Assembly (NCBI GenBank): GCA_029560875.1
Contig: JAKQKB010000173.1
Coordinates: forward strand, 160,340-224,339
DNA length: 64,000 nt
DNA from: Bacteroidota bacterium
GTDB lineage: Bacteria > Bacteroidota > Bacteroidia > Bacteroidales > Tenuifilaceae
Direction: 5' to 3'
Position numbers and translations under genes: made by a program
Shown: piece after piece, positions 34,808 through 43,433 of the stretch
Layout of the letters: every line of letters starts with the position of its first letter
How positions within the stretch are numbered: position 1 is the stretch's first letter
Notes under the pieces: model-generated
Database searches by the model: none
The model's input: only the letters and a program-made list of their open reading frames with translations
What the model was told of the DNA's origin: nothing

Positions 34808-36736
34808 TTATTTCTTTATATTCTTCAAACTTGGATTTTCTTTAGTATAAAATTCTCCAACAACATATTTACTGTTATTTAATTCATCAGTTATATATGA
34901 GGTAGTGTAAATCATTTGGTAAGAGTTTGGGTCATATCGATTTACTCTATCAATGAGTATCTTCTGTAAATTCTGAGCTCTTTTCATTTCGATACCTTTA
35001 TCCTCCATATTGTCTGCAAATATGAAACGAGGAAACCTCATATCGTCTATATATAGTGATGCAAGAAAAATAGCGAATCTTGCAGTAACTTTTAGATAAA
35101 AATTAGAACTCGCTGAATATTTAGAAAACTTATTTGATAAAAAAGCAATGTTATTTGAATAATCAATATAAAAATCGCTCGCATTTTTAAATTCATCTTG
35201 TCTATCCAAATCATTATTTAAAAGATAAACACCTTCCTCACGAACTTTATTATTTATGGCAGATTTTAGTTGAGATTGACGTTTTTCGGTGTTGAAAACA
35301 TATGCTTTTAAATAGCCAATTTCTTTATCAAGTTGGCTTTTCTTTTGAATTAACTTATCATATAGTTCAGCATTTTCAAGCATTGTCCGATATTGAAGTA
35401 TTTCACCTTCAATAAATCCCTTTTTACTATTTAAGTTATCGACTATTTCTTCGTTGAATGATTTAACGTCAAACATAGCAGCATTTACTTGTTTTTGTAT
35501 GTCATTTAACTTTCCTAATTCCGCAATAAATTTTGATTCTAATTCTAATAAACTTCTTTTATTTAATTCCAGTAATCCTTGTGATTCTTTAATTTGAAAC
35601 CCGATTTCTAGTTCCATTCTTCTTGCCTGAACCACTCCAAATGACTCGTCTATTGGTTCTTTACAAAGTTTACAAGTCGAGTTACTTTCATGAGGTTTTA
35701 TTTTAGTCAAACACTCAGGACAATATTCCAAAGGCAAATGCCCTAAAAATTCTCTAGTTTGAATAGAATTTCTTATCGCTTTTATTTTCTTATTTAATGT
35801 ATCTAAAAAGAAAGATGAATCCTCGATTTCATTATTTAAATATACAATCTCACTTTCAAGGTCAGCAACAATTTTTCTTTGTTTAATAGCATCTTCCGAT
35901 AACTTTTGAAATGTCAATTTTGAATCAGATTCATATGAAACTTCTTTTTCTTTTCTCCTTATTAAAACTATTTCATCTTGGATTGCTGAAATTTCTTTTT
36001 CTCGATTTTCAATTGCTGTTTGTATATGAATGGGATTTAAAGTTAAAGGGTCAGAAAAAAAACTGCTGGTCGCTTTAATTTCACTTTTTAAATTTTCAAG
36101 TTCTTTTTCAGCTTCAATTAGTCGTTTCTTTTTTTCATATAATTCTTCATTATAAACACCTAACAGTAAATCAGAAACAGTTTCTCTTGTTAATTGGCTG
36201 TCAAAATGTTCATAATAAAATAAAGAACTTGTTGGCGAATCTTGGTCTATGTAAAGCAGGCGCATAATCTGATGAAAAGTAATATTGCTATCCCCTTTTA
36301 CAATTGGTAATCCAAGATTTTCGAATAATACATTTGAGAAACTTTTCCTACTATCTAAAGTCTTATAACCAAAACGTTGCCATACTTTGTCAATTGGAGG
36401 ATTAAAACTTTCATCCATATTACCCCAGAAGAAATATAATGGTGCTTGAGTACTTATATTTCCTTCATCATCTTTGATAACTTCCCTCTTTACAGTGAAA
36501 ACAGCATTATTCATTTCTATTTCAGCAAATACTACTGAGCATTTTCTTGCTTCAGGCACAAAATCATTGAAAGCTCCCCCCAAGACAAAAAATATAAAAT
36601 GAGTTATTGTTGATTTTCCACTACTGTTATCACCTCTTATTATATTAACTCCTTTATGATAGGTCTCATCATAAGCAGTTGCACCTTCTTCTGTTTGAAT
36701 GAAGAGACGATTTAAAAACAGATTATTACGCATCAT
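34808..36736 (-). CDS. ABC-three-component system SMC/Rad50-like ATPase
   Basis: 642 residues. Walker A GDNSSGKST (residues 35-43) near the N-terminus, then an aromatic lid (YFFWGNMDESF), two long coiled-coil arms (about 195-330 and 375-530), and a zinc-hook-like hinge with Cys339, Cys342, Cys355 and Cys358. The C-terminal Walker B is FPRFIFADNMEDKG (about residues 580-593). This is the ABC ATPase of ABC-3C conflict systems, related to Rad50/SMC but compact. It overlaps the middle-component gene by 11 bases. It probably senses nucleic acid and drives the other components. Confidence 0.88.
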   Translation of the reverse strand: MMRNNLFLNRLFIQTEEGATAYDETYHKGVNIIRGDNSSGKSTITHFIFFVLGGAFNDFVPEARKCSVVFAEIEMNNAVFTVKREVIKDDEGNISTQAPLYFFWGNMDESFNPPIDKVWQRFGYKTLDSRKSFSNVLFENLGLPIVKGDSNITFHQIMRLLYIDQDSPTSSLFYYEHFDSQLTRETVSDLLLGVYNEELYEKKKRLIEAEKELENLKSEIKATSSFFSDPLTLNPIHIQTAIENREKEISAIQDEIVLIRRKEKEVSYESDSKLTFQKLSEDAIKQRKIVADLESEIVYLNNEIEDSSFFLDTLNKKIKAIRNSIQTREFLGHLPLEYCPECLTKIKPHESNSTCKLCKEPIDESFGVVQARRMELEIGFQIKESQGLLELNKRSLLELESKFIAELGKLNDIQKQVNAAMFDVKSFNEEIVDNLNSKKGFIEGEILQYRTMLENAELYDKLIQKKSQLDKEIGYLKAYVFNTEKRQSQLKSAINNKVREEGVYLLNNDLDRQDEFKNASDFYIDYSNNIAFLSNKFSKYSASSNFYLKVTARFAIFLASLYIDDMRFPRFIFADNMEDKGIEMKRAQNLQKILIDRVNRYDPNSYQMIYTTSYITDELNNSKYVVGEFYTKENPSLKNIKK

Positions 36737-37244
36737 ATTTACTCTCCATTAAATTAGTCCTATTCTTTAAACCATCTGGTCCAAAAAGTGATAAATGAAA
36801 ATAATGTGCAGTCATTAAAGTAATTACATTTCTTTCTTTAGCTGATAGTTCATCGAAATTTTTCACAAATTCATTTAGTATATCTTTTTGTATAATTGAA
36901 ATTCTTTGTTGATTCAATAGAGCCTTATCTATAATTCCATACGATGCAATACAATTTAAAGCGGCTAACTGATATGGTTTTATTTTTTCGAAAATTTTTC
37001 TATCCTCAGTTATTCTTTCGTAAGGATTATTTACATCTTTTATAAATTCCTTTCTGATTTTTCTTATATCAGACTCGTTCTGTTTTAATCGAATATCGTG
37101 TATTTTACTTGGGAACAGTAAATAAAAATCCCAAATCCGCAACCTCTCAACTTCAATGAGAACACCGCTATCAAACCTATTTAAAAATTGCAAAAATCTA
37201 TAAATAGTATGATATAAATCTAACGCTTGATTATAAACTATCAT
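36726..37244 (-). CDS. ABC-three-component system middle component
   Basis: 172 residues, helical, cytosolic. The segment IEVERLRIWDFYLLFPSKI (about 30-50) is the conserved core of ABC-3C middle components, probably of the MC5-like type. A winged-helix-like central region and a C-terminal helix ending LFGPDGL follow. The gene overlaps both neighbours (14 bases upstream, 11 downstream), which implies tight translational coupling. It should bridge the CTD protein and the ABC ATPase. The exact MC subtype needs a profile search. Confidence 0.83.
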   Translation of the reverse strand: MIVYNQALDLYHTIYRFLQFLNRFDSGVLIEVERLRIWDFYLLFPSKIHDIRLKQNESDIRKIRKEFIKDVNNPYERITEDRKIFEKIKPYQLAALNCIASYGIIDKALLNQQRISIIQKDILNEFVKNFDELSAKERNVITLMTAHYFHLSLFGPDGLKNRTNLMESKYDA

Positions 37245-37809
37245 AGTCTTTCCAATTTAAATGACACTGACCAGTTAAATAGTAAACCATACCGAAAATA
37301 TCATCAGCATTATAATTTAAAACTTCATCACATTCACCTTCGACATTGATTAAATCAAGAACAGGTTGAACAACCTTTATAACAACCTCTTTAAATATTT
37401 CATCTTTTGAAGCTCCTTTATTAATCAACGGTAAAACAAAAGCTTCAAAATCCATTTTTATCTTTCCAAACAATTGGCTATCTATCCATTGTGCTGATTC
37501 AAAAAACCTATTTAATTCAAGCTTCTTAGCATAGCGCTCTTTTTTTCTTGTCGCCTCAATTATCTCATTTTTTTTAAATCCGCCGTCTTCTAACTTAGTT
37601 GGCATATCAATACCGTCAAGTTTTGTGAGATAGTATTTTAAGGATTCCATAATACCTTCATATCGCTCATCGCTAGCAACTTCTTTGTTTAGTTTTTCAA
37701 ATCTTTTAGAGAATCGTGTTTGTTTTGACAAATAAATAGGACCTTGATTCTCACCAATATTTAATTGATTCTGAATTTGATTCTCATTATTATCTACTTG
37801 TTGGCTCAT
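37231..37809 (-). CDS. ABC-three-component system C-terminal-domain (CTD) protein
   Basis: 192 residues. The C-terminal half ends in the ABC-3C CTD signature, NYNADDIFGMVYYLTGQCHL followed by NWK. The middle is charged and helical. The N-terminus (about residues 6-28) is rich in Asn, Gln, Ile and Gly (ENQIQNQLNIGENQGPIYLS), and the same kind of short beta motif closes the neighbouring 120-residue protein. In ABC-3C systems the CTD-bearing protein usually carries the variable effector domain; here only that short tag replaces an enzyme, so the effector is probably the small protein encoded upstream. Confidence 0.85.
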   Translation of the reverse strand: MSQQVDNNENQIQNQLNIGENQGPIYLSKQTRFSKRFEKLNKEVASDERYEGIMESLKYYLTKLDGIDMPTKLEDGGFKKNEIIEATRKKERYAKKLELNRFFESAQWIDSQLFGKIKMDFEAFVLPLINKGASKDEIFKEVVIKVVQPVLDLINVEGECDEVLNYNADDIFGMVYYLTGQCHLNWKDYDSL

Positions 37810-38171
37810 TACATTTGAATATTTCCAGAATTATTTTGGATATTTATTTGCTTTTCAATTTGACCATTATTATTGATATTTTGTTGATAATAAGCATTTA
37901 GTTCTTTTTGTGCTTTTTCGACTGCAATTTCTAACTCTTTCTTAAATTCAGCATCATCGGCAAGTTTTTCATTTAATAGCGCCAATAATCTTTCTTTATC
38001 TTGTTGATTATTGATGTCTATTTCAAGTTCTGTGTTCTTATCTTTTGTAAACGGTTTCTTAATTAGTTTCCAAATGTCCTCACCGATTCCTTCTGCAATT
38101 TTTTCTCCTGTTTTAAGAAGGTATGGGGTGGCCAATGCAATTGCTGTTGTTATTAAAGTTATTGGTTCCAT
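37809..38171 (-). CDS. Small membrane-type effector-like protein of the ABC-3C operon
   Basis: 120 residues from the ATG at 38171; in-frame ATG at 38183 is an alternative. It opens MEPITLITTAIALATPYLLK, a hydrophobic helix, followed by an amphipathic basic stretch (EKIAEGIGEDIWKLIKKPF). Residues about 45-95 are a charged helix. The C-terminus is an Asn/Gln/Ile motif (NNNGQIEKQINIQNNSGNIQ). This pattern resembles membrane-associated adaptor/EAD-like modules in conflict systems, which recruit or form membrane-disrupting effectors. The gene's stop overlaps the CTD gene start by one base. Effector role is inference. Confidence 0.72.
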   Translation of the reverse strand: MEPITLITTAIALATPYLLKTGEKIAEGIGEDIWKLIKKPFTKDKNTELEIDINNQQDKERLLALLNEKLADDAEFKKELEIAVEKAQKELNAYYQQNINNNGQIEKQINIQNNSGNIQM

Positions 38172-38323
38172 ATTTTTTATCATTTTAATTTTCGCAGTAG
38201 GTGACTTTTTTAAGATTGCATACAAAGGTTGGCAGTTGCTTACGCTGGGGAGTTAACCGCCAGCGTTAAAAAGTTAGTTAAAGGTAATAAAATTCTGCAT
38301 CTGCATCATTAACCCCAGTGAAA

Positions 38324-38351
38324 GAAAAAGCCTGTTGGCTGCTGGCTTTTA
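38324..38351 (-). terminator. Intrinsic terminator overlapping the stop of the STAND-like gene
   Basis: On the minus strand AAAGCC/GGCTTT arms with an 11-base loop precede a TTTTTC tract. It covers the end of the ATPase gene at 38349 and separates it from the ABC-3C operon. Confidence 0.7.
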
Positions 38352-39602
38352 ATTGTTTAGCCATTCCCAATCAGGATTTCCAAATTCTTTATAAAACAAA
38401 AACTCTCTATCAACTAAATGGACTTCTCTCAAATTTTCATTATACATAATCAGCATCGGTGTTATGCCTCGTGAAGATTGAAGCCTCTCTGTCCGATTAA
38501 GAGCTGCAGTTAAATCAGAAAGCCTAATCTTGTCATTGAATTTCTGAATATTACTTAATACATCATTTAATGGAATTCCTTTAATCAATTTTTCTTTAGG
38601 CATTATACTAATTGCTTTGAATAAGTTAAAATATACTTCTAACTCAGTTTTCTCATAACCTCTTGAGAATACATCATAAATCTTTATATAACGTTGCCTT
38701 ATGTCATTGATTACTTTATGCCTAGATGGAGTAACTTTAGCAACATTGCTTATTAATGATTTTGAAAAGTAGCTTTTACTTTCGGTTATGCCATTCTCAA
38801 AACACAACCGTTCTGCCAATCTTTGTAATAAACCGACATTATTAAAAGATGAATTAACTAATTCAGTTTTTACATTATCAGAAAACTTAATGTTTAATGC
38901 TTTTTCTCCTTTTTTCAAAACCTCCAAAAGGTCTTTATTTTCCCAACTTAAATCTATTTCTTCAACTCTTCCTGATAAATCTCCATTATAATAAGTTAAC
39001 AAATTCTGTTCTGACCAAATTCCAATTATTATGATGTAAATTCCTTCTTCAAAGAAACTTTTTAGATAAAAAGCCATATCCTTTCTAGTTTCTTCATCTA
39101 AATAATGAAAGTCTTCGAGTATAATCCTGCGTTTGTTTTGTTCTAATAATTGTTTAATATGCTTGACGTCTTTTTCAAAACCTCCGACTCTTTGCTGTGT
39201 TTCTTCACAAACATCTTTTCTTGTATACCCTGCTTCTCCACCAAATTTAGCGGTTAAAGGTATTTCAATTTCACCCGAACCTTTTCCACTTAATTCATTT
39301 TCAGTTCCTTCTCTTTTTTCCGATGTAAAATATGGATTTAAACTCCTTTGAATGTCTAGCAAAATATCTTTAATTTTCTTATCTGGTAAACATTGTATTA
39401 CCTCATTTTGTATGTCTTTTAATACTTTCTTTCTCAAACTAGATTTTCCTTGTTTGGAAGCCCCGTGAATCACAATATGTCTTTGGGTTTTTAATAAATA
39501 CTCCAGCCTTTCATCTAATTTAGAACGATTTACGTAAGTATATTTTGGAAGGTCGCTTTGAATTCCAAAAACTTCATCAAGTCTTTTTTTAATCCCAAAC
39601 AT
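38349..39602 (-). CDS. STAND/AAA-type P-loop ATPase, accessory
   Basis: 417 residues, cytosolic. Walker A HGASKQGKSSL (residues 46-56) and Walker B RRIILEDFHYLDE (158-170) followed by an arginine-rich AAA lid. The remainder (about 200-400) is helical with a winged-helix-like region near LLQRLAERLC. The architecture resembles STAND/NACHT-like ATPases without a clear sensor repeat or an effector domain. It is AT-rich, has its own terminator, and sits next to an ABC-3C operon, so a defence or stress role is plausible but not shown. Confidence 0.8.
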   Translation of the reverse strand: MFGIKKRLDEVFGIQSDLPKYTYVNRSKLDERLEYLLKTQRHIVIHGASKQGKSSLRKKVLKDIQNEVIQCLPDKKIKDILLDIQRSLNPYFTSEKREGTENELSGKGSGEIEIPLTAKFGGEAGYTRKDVCEETQQRVGGFEKDVKHIKQLLEQNKRRIILEDFHYLDEETRKDMAFYLKSFFEEGIYIIIIGIWSEQNLLTYYNGDLSGRVEEIDLSWENKDLLEVLKKGEKALNIKFSDNVKTELVNSSFNNVGLLQRLAERLCFENGITESKSYFSKSLISNVAKVTPSRHKVINDIRQRYIKIYDVFSRGYEKTELEVYFNLFKAISIMPKEKLIKGIPLNDVLSNIQKFNDKIRLSDLTAALNRTERLQSSRGITPMLIMYNENLREVHLVDREFLFYKEFGNPDWEWLNN

Positions 39603-39774
39603 ATTCGATTTATTTGTTAAGGTGTCTTTTTTAAACTTGCAGCCAACTTATATGTTTATTCACTAAACGTATTTTTATCTATTCTTATTAAACCAATAAA
39701 TATACTTTATAGTTAAATTTATCTTACTCTAAAGTAGCAAATCATTTAAATATTTCATAAAAAATTTACCATTG

Positions 39775-39836
39775 TTTATTGCTTAATAAGATTGAGAGTG
39801 AAATTGTTACCTGTTTTTTGAGAATTAGTGACGAGT
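39775..39836. repeat. 62-bp repeat upstream of an accessory module, copy B
   Basis: About 81% identical, without gaps, to 32463-32524. It lies 173 bases upstream of the STAND-like ATPase start, the same relative place as copy A upstream of the lipoprotein. Confidence 0.7.
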
Positions 39837-39923
39837 GACGGGTTAATGGTGACGAAAACTTGGTATTGAGAGATTAAGTGATTGAGTAATTTGGTGAAGT
39901 GGTGTTTTGAATAGTATTTAAAA

Positions 39924-39950
39924 ACAAAAAGCGCAGCGGTTATGCTGCGC
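39924..39950 (-). terminator. Intrinsic terminator of the DUF4301 gene
   Basis: GCGCAGC/GCTGCGC arms (39931-39950) followed on the minus strand by TTTTTGTTTTT. It lies 45 bases after the stop codon. Confidence 0.85.
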
Positions 39951-39994
39951 CTTGCTAAAACTTTATTATTAATTACATAATTATCAATTACTAA

Positions 39995-41542
39995 TTACTT
40001 TCCGCATCCCTGATGCTCGTTGCGGAGCAAATCGTTTACAGTTTTTACGGGGCTAAAGGTGGCCAGCGGTACCTCCACAAATATGGTGTTCCAGCTGCTC
40101 ATTGCGCCATTCCATAAACCCGGCAGTTCCAACGCCTTTAGCTGCTTGCCATCCTTGCTTTTTACGGATATAAAGCCTGTTTCGGAATCGCGGTAGCTGT
40201 GTAAATTGAACTTATTGCCCTTGTAGTCCTTGGTGCTGCAAACCAAATCAACCGGGTTAAAATGGGTAGCTTGGTCGAATATGGCTTTTGTGCGTGCATC
40301 CTTTAAATCAATCTGCGAACTCTCCACAATCTGCAAGGAGACTGTTCCGTTGGAGTTCTCGGCCCAGAATGGCCCACCACCGGGCTCGCCCTGGTTCTTC
40401 ACCATTCCGCATACGCGTATGGGGCGGTTTAGCACATCAACCAAGTAGGCAATGGTTTCGGCCTTGTTCTTGACCTCAAAGTTTGCAGGCGGTACCACGC
40501 AGAGTTCATCGGTGGTAAAGTCTAAAATCTCGGCTATTAAATCGTCGGTAATATCGGTGGTTTCGGTTAATCGGCGCAGGTAATCGAATATCAGGTTCCT
40601 GTAGCTAATCAGCAATCCTGCCAATGCTTTCTTATAGCGTATGGTTTGGGGTTTTAGGTGGTCGGGCGCAACATTATCGATATTCTTAATAAAGATAATA
40701 TCGGCATCCAAATCGCCCAGGTTCTCAATAAGCGCTCCGTGTCCGCCGGGGCGGAAAAGTAGCGTGCCATCGGTATTGCGGAATGGCTCGTTCTGTAAAT
40801 CAACGGCCACAGTATCGGTGCAGGGTTTCTGCTCCGAGAATGTGATATGTAGCGTTACCTCGTAGTGGTTCTCGTAGAAGCTTTTTACACGCTCCACCAA
40901 CGCATTAAACCCAGCGCGGTGCTCAGGCGATACGGTTAAATGGATATTTACGTTTCCATGAATATCGCGGGCGTACTGCGCTCCCTCCACCAAGTGCTCC
41001 TCAAGCGCTGTGCGCGATATATCGCCGTACTTGTGGAAGTATATCAATCCCTTGGGCAGAAAGCCGTAGTCTAACCCTTCGGAGTTTAAAAGAGAATCGA
41101 TAATAGGTAGGTAATCGTGATTTTCCAGCAGCTCCTCCATCTTGTAGCCAATGCTCCAGAGCTCGTTGTAGAGCTTATCGTAGAACGGAAACTTTTGGAT
41201 ATGCTGGAAGAAGTAGAATATGGAGTTGAAGGTTTTATCGGTAAAACACTCCATGCCCTTTACAGGGAACTCCTCGCGGAACTCGAAAAGGTGCTTAAAC
41301 ATTCGGGTTGCAGCACCCGAGGCTGGAACAAACTTTAACCGGCTACCCTCGAACGCTTTGTAAAGGTCAATGAGGTTATCAACCTCCTCGGGGTCGAGCT
41401 TAATAATACCATCGCCTTCGGTGGCTGGTTTAACAATGCGTAAATAGGGAAACCCCTTGCGGAACGACTCAACCTGAGCCATCAGGTCGTTGGGAGTGAT
41501 ACCTTTCTCCTCCAGCTGTTTCAAGTCCAATTCGGTTAGCAT
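39995..41542 (-). CDS. DUF4301 family protein
   Basis: 515 residues, cytosolic. The family marker KFVPASGAATRMFKHLFEF appears near residue 75, followed later by RPGGHGALIENLGDLDADIIFIKNIDNV (around 260-290) and PPANFEVKNKAETIAYLVDV-like stretches. The ATRM loop and the DAD-type motif suggest a nucleotidyltransferase-like fold, which agrees with DUF4301 being compared with NTP transferases, but no activity is known. It is single-gene with its own terminator. GC is visibly higher than in the accessory block next door. Confidence 0.85.
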   Translation of the reverse strand: MLTELDLKQLEEKGITPNDLMAQVESFRKGFPYLRIVKPATEGDGIIKLDPEEVDNLIDLYKAFEGSRLKFVPASGAATRMFKHLFEFREEFPVKGMECFTDKTFNSIFYFFQHIQKFPFYDKLYNELWSIGYKMEELLENHDYLPIIDSLLNSEGLDYGFLPKGLIYFHKYGDISRTALEEHLVEGAQYARDIHGNVNIHLTVSPEHRAGFNALVERVKSFYENHYEVTLHITFSEQKPCTDTVAVDLQNEPFRNTDGTLLFRPGGHGALIENLGDLDADIIFIKNIDNVAPDHLKPQTIRYKKALAGLLISYRNLIFDYLRRLTETTDITDDLIAEILDFTTDELCVVPPANFEVKNKAETIAYLVDVLNRPIRVCGMVKNQGEPGGGPFWAENSNGTVSLQIVESSQIDLKDARTKAIFDQATHFNPVDLVCSTKDYKGNKFNLHSYRDSETGFISVKSKDGKQLKALELPGLWNGAMSSWNTIFVEVPLATFSPVKTVNDLLRNEHQGCGK

Positions 41543-41600
41543 ACTCTCAGGTGTTTAATTCCTTACTAATATACATAAATTGTTGATTCGACAATTAGTC

Positions 41601-41656
41601 AATGAGATAATGAGATAATGAGATAATGAGATAATAAGACAATGAGACAATTGGAC
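41601..41656. repeat. Degenerate 8-bp tandem repeat
   Basis: Four exact copies of AATGAGAT (41601-41632), then three degenerate copies (AATAAGAC, AATGAGAC, AATTGGAC). It sits in the 243-base gap between the DUF4301 and FatA-type genes. Confidence 0.9.
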
Positions 41657-41785
41657 AATTTGGGAACGAAGAAGTAGAAAGATAAAAATTTACAAAAAGT
41701 TAAAAATCAAAATATTGCTTTTGAATAACAACTATAAGATATTCCTTTTCAAATTTGCTAATTGCCTAATTGTCCAATTGACTAA

Positions 41786-42541
41786 TTACGATTTCTCGTT
41801 CCAGCAGAATTCCAACTTGCAGAGGTTTTTGGAGTCGGTGGTTCGGCCAATGTTTACGATGCTGATGTTCTCATCGACGCTGTAGCGCTCCACCTTTACA
41901 ATATCGCCCGATTTGCCCTCGGCGTTGAAATTCACTATAATTTTTGTTGGGATAAATTTACGGAAATGCTCAATGGTAAAGGTGTTGTAGGCCCAATCGA
42001 TATACCTTACGTTATTCACGTGCTGGTTCATATCCATATCGCCAATGCGCACATCGAACTGCTCGGTAAAGGCTGGCTCGTTGGTTTGCTCCTGTATTTT
42101 TGATGATGCACGGCCTATGGCAGACCTTTCGGCAAAATCGAAACCCATATACCAATCGTTAATCCTAACGGGTCGGCGTGTGTTGATATCCAACACAATC
42201 CAGCTACTGCTGGCAGCCATTACCTTATCGCCTGCTGAGTTGTAGAATTCAAAATCGCGTAAGGCGAATATTCCATCGGCACCGCGTGGCCAAGTGATTA
42301 GGGTTAACTCCTCTGTCCATTTAGGTAGATTGTAAATTTCGACTTCAATACGGGAGAGTACCCAAATCCAGCCCTTGTCCTGTAAATGGTTAAAGCCATA
42401 CTTCAGTTTATCGGCGTGTTCCCAGGCAATTTCCTGTAAATAGTTGAATATTGCGGTGATGCTTAGATTTTGGTTTAAGTCAACTTCGTACGAGTGTACT
42501 TTTAGGTGATGCTTGTAGTACTGGGGAAAAGAAAAGTCCAT
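41786..42541 (-). CDS. Acyl-ACP thioesterase (FatA-like)
   Basis: 251 residues with two hotdog repeats. The N-terminal repeat has VDLNQNLSITAIFNYLQEIAW and SRIEVEIYNLPKW. The C-terminal repeat has DVRIGDMDMNQHVNNVRYID, whose Asn-His pair matches the catalytic N-x-H motif of FatA/FatB. It hydrolyses acyl-ACP to release fatty acids in the cytosol. It is followed by another hotdog thioesterase gene further right but the two are separated by a repeat and are likely separate units. Confidence 0.92.
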   Translation of the reverse strand: MDFSFPQYYKHHLKVHSYEVDLNQNLSITAIFNYLQEIAWEHADKLKYGFNHLQDKGWIWVLSRIEVEIYNLPKWTEELTLITWPRGADGIFALRDFEFYNSAGDKVMAASSSWIVLDINTRRPVRINDWYMGFDFAERSAIGRASSKIQEQTNEPAFTEQFDVRIGDMDMNQHVNNVRYIDWAYNTFTIEHFRKFIPTKIIVNFNAEGKSGDIVKVERYSVDENISIVNIGRTTDSKNLCKLEFCWNEKS

Positions 42542-42626
42542 TTTATGTGTTTTTTAATATCGAACAAGGAATGATGATTTTTGATTTTAGAAGTATTTAC
42601 ACTTCAACATTCAGCGTTCAGCATTC

Positions 42627-42646
42627 CCTGCCTACCGGCAGGCAGG
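42627..42646. repeat. Palindromic repeat CCTGCC...GGCAGG
   Basis: CCTGCC-TACCG-style hairpin (arms CCTGCC/GGCAGG) in the 120-base gap between the two thioesterase genes; this palindrome type is common in Bacteroidota intergenic DNA. Confidence 0.7.
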
Positions 42647-42662
42647 CTTGTTCATAATTCGT

Positions 42663-43052
42663 TTATTTCCTAGCAAGTTTCTCCATAAACTTTTTGGTAT
42701 CGATAATAAAGCGGGTGTGCGTACCACGACCAATCTCGGCCTCATCGTCCCAAGCAACAACCTCAAAGACCAAACGCTTACCATCCACCTCGGTTAGTGT
42801 TGCTTTGCTAAAAACCTTCATTCCCATTGGGGTTGCCTTGGTATGTTTTACACAAATTTCGATACCTACGGTGTTAAAACCCTCGGGCAGACTTGGTAGA
42901 ACTGCGTTCATGCAAGCATTCTCCATAAGTCCAACCATTGCAGGAGTTGCAAAAACATCCACCAACCCCGAGCCGTATTTCGATGCAGTATTTTCCTTGG
43001 TAACCACCTCTGTGGCAGTGTACTCAAGTCCTTTTGCTATGTTGAATTCCAT
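42663..43052 (-). CDS. Hotdog-fold thioesterase (fluoroacetyl-CoA thioesterase-like)
   Basis: 129 residues, single hotdog domain. GLVDVFATPAMVGLMENAC carries the catalytic-region Thr/Glu pattern seen in FlK-type thioesterases, and GIEICVKHTKATPMGMKV holds the conserved His. The C-terminus has the GRGTHTRFIID strand. It should hydrolyse small acyl-CoA or aromatic-CoA esters; FlK itself acts on fluoroacetyl-CoA but that substrate is not implied here. Monocistronic. Confidence 0.88.
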   Translation of the reverse strand: MEFNIAKGLEYTATEVVTKENTASKYGSGLVDVFATPAMVGLMENACMNAVLPSLPEGFNTVGIEICVKHTKATPMGMKVFSKATLTEVDGKRLVFEVVAWDDEAEIGRGTHTRFIIDTKKFMEKLARK

Positions 43053-43148
43053 TGTTTTATGATTTAGCGGTAATAGATAGACAAAGGTAATTGTTTTTGG
43101 TTTATTTTATGGTGACGAGTGACAATGAGTGACAGGTGACAATTAATA

Positions 43149-43193
43149 CCCGAGTTGAAACTCGGGCTAGTGCTTTTGCCCTTTCAGGGCAAA
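43149..43193. repeat. Two-hairpin repeat, copy 1
   Basis: CCCGAGTT-GA-AACTCGGG followed by GCTAGTGC and TTTGCCCT-TTC-AGGGCAAA. A near-identical copy is at 43434-43481, same orientation. Confidence 0.85.
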
Positions 43194-43433
43194 TACATTT
43201 TATTAATAATCCACATCTATACATAAAGGCAATACTCCCTCTTGGAGTTTATCCGCCGACTGGCTGGCGGAGTCAGGCAGAGAGGCTGGGGTGAGTCTGT
43301 GCTACGGACAATCCCTCTCCCATCCAATATTTATGTTCCATACCATTGTATACCTTTTGCGATGCAAACATTCGTTACCCTTTCAAATTAGCGCATTTCC
43401 GTGCATCGCTTATTATACGTTTCGCTCTTTAAT

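Larger units (their letters stand above)
39603..39994. other. Intergenic gap right of the accessory block
   Basis: 392 AT-rich bases with no supported gene. It holds the second 62-bp repeat (39775-39836), some GTGACGA-type low-complexity sequence near 39830-39860 and the terminator of the DUF4301 gene (39924-39950). Confidence 0.6.

Noticed and set aside
30166..39602. Integrated prophage or conjugative element
   Set aside because: No integrase, phage structural, relaxase or transposase gene and no flanking tRNA are visible; only an AT-rich accessory block.
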